DNA of 17,345 nucleotides from JACJWR01 sp964627505 (GTDB lineage Bacteria > Actinomycetota > Actinomycetes > S36-B12 > UBA10799), in contig CAZVKB010000055.1 of the NCBI GenBank assembly GCA_964627505.1, positions 1 through 17,345 on the forward strand, written 5' to 3'. Position numbers and translations under genes: made by a program. The notes under the pieces were generated by a model. The model saw only the letters and a program-made list of their open reading frames with translations, had not been told where the DNA came from and did not search any database. This document shows, piece by piece, positions 14,630-17,345 of the stretch (its first letter is position 1; each line of letters begins with the position of its first letter).

Positions 14630-14676
14630 CGACAGACCGTAGGATCAATCGACCACGGCCGAAGTGAGGGATCGAC
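14624..14676. promoter_or_regulatory. Divergent promoter with overlapping -10 boxes and repeated GATC(AA)TCGAC elements
   Basis: On + TAGGAT (14640-14645) is a -10 for the deiminase operon, giving a leader of about 26 nt. On - TACGGT (complement of 14636-14641) is a -10 for DUF554, exactly six bases before its ATG. The two hexamers share the TA step at 14640-14641. GATCATCGAC (14624-14633) and GATCAATCGAC (14643-14653) flank this site, and a shorter GATCGAC lies at 14670-14676. These repeats could be operator half-sites or chance. No -35 is evident on either strand. Confidence 0.45.
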
Positions 14677-14677
14677 T

Positions 14678-15730
14678 ATGACACCGGCACATGCACATAC
14701 GGTGGCCACACCGAAGTACACCATGCCGCCGGAATGGGAACCGCACGAACGTACCTGGATGGCCTGGCCCCCGAGGGGCCCGAGCTCTGCGGACCTCGAC
14801 GCCGACGGGTTGGGAAAGGTGCGCGCGAGCTGGGCTGCCGTGGCTAATGCGATCGTTGACTTCGAGCCGGTGACGATGGTGGTCGATCCGCAGGACGTGG
14901 AAGGCGCTCGTGCGCTCCTGACGGCGGCGGTGGAGATCACCACCACGCGGCTGGACGATGCGTGGATGCGTGACATCGGACCGACCTTCGTCCGCGATGA
15001 GCATGGCAGCTTGGCGGCGGTCGACTGGGTTTTCAACGGGTGGGGCGCCCAGGAATGGGCCAGTTGGGAGCACGACCGTGAGGTCGCCCGCTTCGTCGCG
15101 CACCACAGTGGCACCCCGGTGGTGCCGTCCGATCTTGTCAATGAGGGCGGCGGGATCCACGTCGATGGCCGCGGAACGGTGTTGGCCACGCGCACGGTCC
15201 AGCTCGATCCGGGCCGGAATCCAGATCTGCGCGCAGCGGACGTCGAGGCGGAATTCCGTCGCACCTTGGGAGCCAGTCGGGTGGTGTGGTTGGACCGCGG
15301 CCTCACCCGCGACTACGAATCTTTTGGTACCCGCGGCCACGTGGATATCGTTGCCGCCTTCGCCGGGCCAGACACGATCCTCTTCCACGACCAGCGCAAT
15401 CCGGAGCATCCCGATTTCGAGGTGAGTGCCGAGGTGCGCGCCCTACTGAGCGCGGCTGGTGACTGGAATCTGGTCCCAGTGCCAGCCCCCGAGGTGCTGC
15501 GCGATGAGGACGGCTGGGTGGACTACTCCTATCTCAATCAATATGTCCTCAACGGTGCGGTGATCCTCTGCGCTTTCGACGATCCCGGCGACGAAGTGGC
15601 CGCGGCGATCCTCGCCGAGGTGTACCCCGACCGCGAGATCGTGCTGGTGGACGCCCGCACGATTTTCGCCCGCGGCGGTGGCATCCACTGCATCACGCAG
15701 CAACAGCCCGCAACCACTCAGACGGACTGA
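14678..15730 (+). CDS. aguA: Agmatine deiminase family enzyme (PAD_porph/AguA-like)
   Basis: 350 residues, guanidine-modifying superfamily. Agmatine deiminases turn agmatine into N-carbamoylputrescine and ammonia. Visible landmarks are MPPEWEPHERTWMAWP (16-31), W-M-R-D99-I-G-P (96-102), N-E157-G-G-G-I-H (156-161), G-T-R-G-H221-V-D (217-223) and the catalytic thiol C338 in RGGGIHCITQQQP. Agmatine deiminases, as I remember them, read GGGNIHC there, so this variant may differ in substrate. ATG 14678 is set by GAGGG at 7 nt. An earlier in-frame ATG (14555) lies inside the divergent gene and is rejected. It is first of a tight operon, with the urease gamma/beta gene starting 3 nt after the stop. 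Family assignment is firm; agmatine as substrate is likely but not proven. Confidence 0.86.
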   Translation: MTPAHAHTVATPKYTMPPEWEPHERTWMAWPPRGPSSADLDADGLGKVRASWAAVANAIVDFEPVTMVVDPQDVEGARALLTAAVEITTTRLDDAWMRDIGPTFVRDEHGSLAAVDWVFNGWGAQEWASWEHDREVARFVAHHSGTPVVPSDLVNEGGGIHVDGRGTVLATRTVQLDPGRNPDLRAADVEAEFRRTLGASRVVWLDRGLTRDYESFGTRGHVDIVAAFAGPDTILFHDQRNPEHPDFEVSAEVRALLSAAGDWNLVPVPAPEVLRDEDGWVDYSYLNQYVLNGAVILCAFDDPGDEVAAAILAEVYPDREIVLVDARTIFARGGGIHCITQQQPATTQTD

Positions 15731-15733
15731 CCG

Positions 15734-16474
15734 ATGCAGCTCACTCCTACCGAGCGCGATCGGCTGCTGCTGTTCACCGCCGCCCAACTCGCCCGCTCCC
15801 GTCGCGCACGCGGCCTGCGCCTGAATGTTCCTGAGGCAACCGCGTTAGTTGCAGACACGGCTGCTGAAGTGGCCCGCGACGGCGGCCGCCTCGCCGATGC
15901 CATTGCTGCTGGACGGGCCGTGCTCACCACTGCCGACGTCCTGCCTGGGGTGCCGGAGATCGTCGGCTCGGTGCAGGTGGAGGCCATGTTTGATGATGGC
16001 ACCCGACTGATCGTGATCCCAGAGCCGTTTTCTGCGGCCAGTGATTCGGTCACCGATGTCGGTGCTGAGACCCAGGGGCAGCCCCCTACCCAGCCGTATC
16101 CCGGCGAAATCCTCGTGAGCGACCGCCTGTTGGACCCGGTGCCGCCGGCAGTGGCCACAGTGAGAGTGGTGAATACCGCTGACGTGCCGATTTCGGTGAC
16201 CTCGCACTTCCACTTCTTCGAGGTCAATCACCGGCTGCGTTTCGATCGGGAGCAGGCCTACGGGCGCCGCCTCGCAGTGCCCGCCGGTTCCGCGGTTCGG
16301 TTTGATCCGGGCTCGAGCGTGGAGGTGGATTTGGCGGAGATCGGTGGTGCTCGGGTGGTGATCGGGTTTTCCGGCCTCGTGGATGGACCGCTGGATGCCC
16401 CCGGGGCGAAGGAATCGGCCCTCCGCAAGGCCCGTGTGACCGGCTACTTGGATGCTGGCGAGGGGGACGAATGA
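15734..16474 (+). CDS. ureAB: Urease gamma-beta fusion subunit
   Basis: 246 residues combine two usual urease subunits. Residues 1-99 match UreA (gamma): MQLTPTERDRLLLFTAAQLA, RRARGLRLNVPEA, VLPGVPEIV and VQVEAMFDDGTRLIVIPEP. A spacer (100-123, Q/P/S-rich) leads to the UreB (beta) part from about 124: PGEILVSDRLLDP, VVNTADVPISVTSHFHFFEVN, RLRFDREQAYGRRLAVPAGSA and RVVIGFSGLVDGPLD. A gamma-beta fusion is known from Helicobacter UreA and some actinobacteria. It would assemble with the alpha subunit encoded next (ATGA overlap at 16471-16474). No Shine-Dalgarno is seen in the 3-nt gap from aguA, so translation is probably coupled. Confidence 0.92.
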   Translation: MQLTPTERDRLLLFTAAQLARSRRARGLRLNVPEATALVADTAAEVARDGGRLADAIAAGRAVLTTADVLPGVPEIVGSVQVEAMFDDGTRLIVIPEPFSAASDSVTDVGAETQGQPPTQPYPGEILVSDRLLDPVPPAVATVRVVNTADVPISVTSHFHFFEVNHRLRFDREQAYGRRLAVPAGSAVRFDPGSSVEVDLAEIGGARVVIGFSGLVDGPLDAPGAKESALRKARVTGYLDAGEGDE

Positions 16475-17345
16475 ACCGCGCGGACTATGCCGGGGTCTAC
16501 GGCGCCACCACCGGCGACCGCATCGCGCTGGGCGACACCGGACTGCTGGTGGAGATCGAGGCCGACTCGCAACGCATCGGCGAGGAGTTCCTCGTCGGCT
16601 TCGGCAAGACGGGCCGCGACGGCATGCACGTACGCGCTGTCGGCGTCGCAGCGAGTTGCGATCTGGTGGTCTCCAACGTCGTGGTGATCGACCCGGTGCT
16701 TGGGATCCGTAAAGTGTCGATCGGCATCACGTCGGGGCGAATCTCCGCGATCGGCCGGGCCGGCAATCCGGACACTGTCGATGGGGTAGAGGTGGTGGTG
16801 GGCACCAACACCGCGGTGGTCAGTGGTGAAGGTTTGATCGCCACGGCCGGTGCCATCGACACCCACGTCCATCTGCTCGCGCCCCGCATCATGGAGGCCG
16901 CGCTCGCTTCCGGCGTCACGACGATCATCGGCCAGGAGTTCGGCCCGTTGTGGGGTGTCGGGGTCAGTTCGGCCTGGGGTCTGCGGAACGCGTTCGCCGC
17001 CTTCGACGCCTGGCCGGTGAATATCGGCTTCCTCGGCCGCGGGTCGGCATCTCGAACCGGCCCACTCGTGGAGGCGCTGGTCGAGGGGGGCGCCTGCGGG
17101 TTCAAAGTGCATGAGGATGTCGGGGCGCATGCGACGGCGCTGGATACCGCGTTGCGGGTGGCCGACGAATACGACGTGCAGGTGGCGCTACACACCGACG
17201 GCCTGAACGAAAACCTTTCGGTGGACGACACTCTCGCGGTGGTGGAAGGGCGCACGATCCACGCCTTCCACATTGAAGGGTGCGGCGGTGGGCACGTGCC
17301 GAATGTGCTGCGCATGGCCGGTGTCGCCAACGTCATCGGCTCCTC
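16471..17345 (+). CDS. ureC: Urease alpha subunit, divergent type (partial, runs off the window)
   Basis: Open from ATG 16471 to the window end, 291 residues plus two bases; full UreC is about 570. It has the amidohydrolase layout with the nickel ligands in this half all present: H132 and H134 (DTHVH), the carbamylated-lysine position K212 (GFKVHED), H241 (VALHTDGLNE) and H267 (AFHIEGCGGGH). Spacings from K212 to H241 and to H267 (29, 26) equal the canonical ones. It departs from standard UreC in normally conserved loops: GFGKTGRDGM (43-52) where GGGKVIRDGM is usual, and IIGQEFGPLWGVGVSS (152-167) where a GGTGPA...T-C-T-P-G loop is usual. The metal-binding Asp and the flap Cys/His lie outside the window. 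GAGGGGG (16460-16466) precedes the ATG. Urea is the default substrate, but another carbamide is possible. Confidence 0.88.
   Translation, partial: MNRADYAGVYGATTGDRIALGDTGLLVEIEADSQRIGEEFLVGFGKTGRDGMHVRAVGVAASCDLVVSNVVVIDPVLGIRKVSIGITSGRISAIGRAGNPDTVDGVEVVVGTNTAVVSGEGLIATAGAIDTHVHLLAPRIMEAALASGVTTIIGQEFGPLWGVGVSSAWGLRNAFAAFDAWPVNIGFLGRGSASRTGPLVEALVEGGACGFKVHEDVGAHATALDTALRVADEYDVQVALHTDGLNENLSVDDTLAVVEGRTIHAFHIEGCGGGHVPNVLRMAGVANVIGS

Noticed and set aside
14555..14677. 41-residue N-terminal extension of the deiminase
   Set aside because: It would overlap the divergent DUF554 gene and its promoter. ATG 14678 has GAGGG at the right spacing.
1..17345. CRISPR arrays, insertion sequences, phage or toxin-antitoxin genes
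   Set aside because: No spaced direct-repeat array, no transposase motif and no terminal inverted repeats were seen. Composition looks uniform along the window.

Overview
The window is high in G+C (about two thirds, judged by eye). It uses GTG starts freely, has ATGA/GTGA stop-start overlaps, and has gene order typical of Actinomycetota (rplU-rpmA-obgE-proB-proA-...-nadD-LCP-rsfS-phosphatase). Two runs of exactly 100 N show it is a scaffolded draft, probably a metagenome bin. I cannot name an order or genus.

Region 1 (1-7910, + strand) is a long housekeeping block. It begins with the last codons of an upstream gene (by position probably RNase E/G). Ribosomal proteins L21 and L27, the ribosome-assembly GTPase Obg, glutamate 5-kinase and gamma-glutamyl phosphate reductase (proline synthesis) follow. 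Next come a 50-residue membrane protein, NadD, a degenerate LytR-CpsA-Psr (LCP) protein, the ribosome silencing factor RsfS and a histidine phosphatase resembling mycobacterial GpgP. The block joins ribosome assembly and silencing to proline, NAD and envelope functions. A scaffold gap lies in the tail of the LCP gene.

Region 2 (7911-8959) holds a tail-to-tail intergenic stretch with two hairpins, a CBS-pair protein on the - strand, tRNA-Ala(GGC), a strong terminator behind it, and a promoter region for the next operon.

Region 3 (8960-13720) is sbcD-sbcC, the Mre11/Rad50-type nuclease. A second 100-N gap hides the Walker A part of sbcC. A hairpin separates sbcC from a convergent DUF554 membrane protein.

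Region 4 (13721-17345): the DUF554 gene (-) diverges from an operon (+) of an agmatine-deiminase-family enzyme, a fused urease gamma/beta subunit and a divergent urease alpha subunit that runs off the end. This is the most interesting part. The deiminase would make a substituted urea (N-carbamoylputrescine), and the urease-like enzyme keeps the nickel-ligand residues visible here but has altered conserved loops. A substituted-urea hydrolase pathway is therefore a reasonable hypothesis.

A recurring signal is TANNNT followed by exactly six bases and then ATG. It occurs before three genes that lack a Shine-Dalgarno (proA, the 50-residue ORF, DUF554) and suggests leaderless transcripts.
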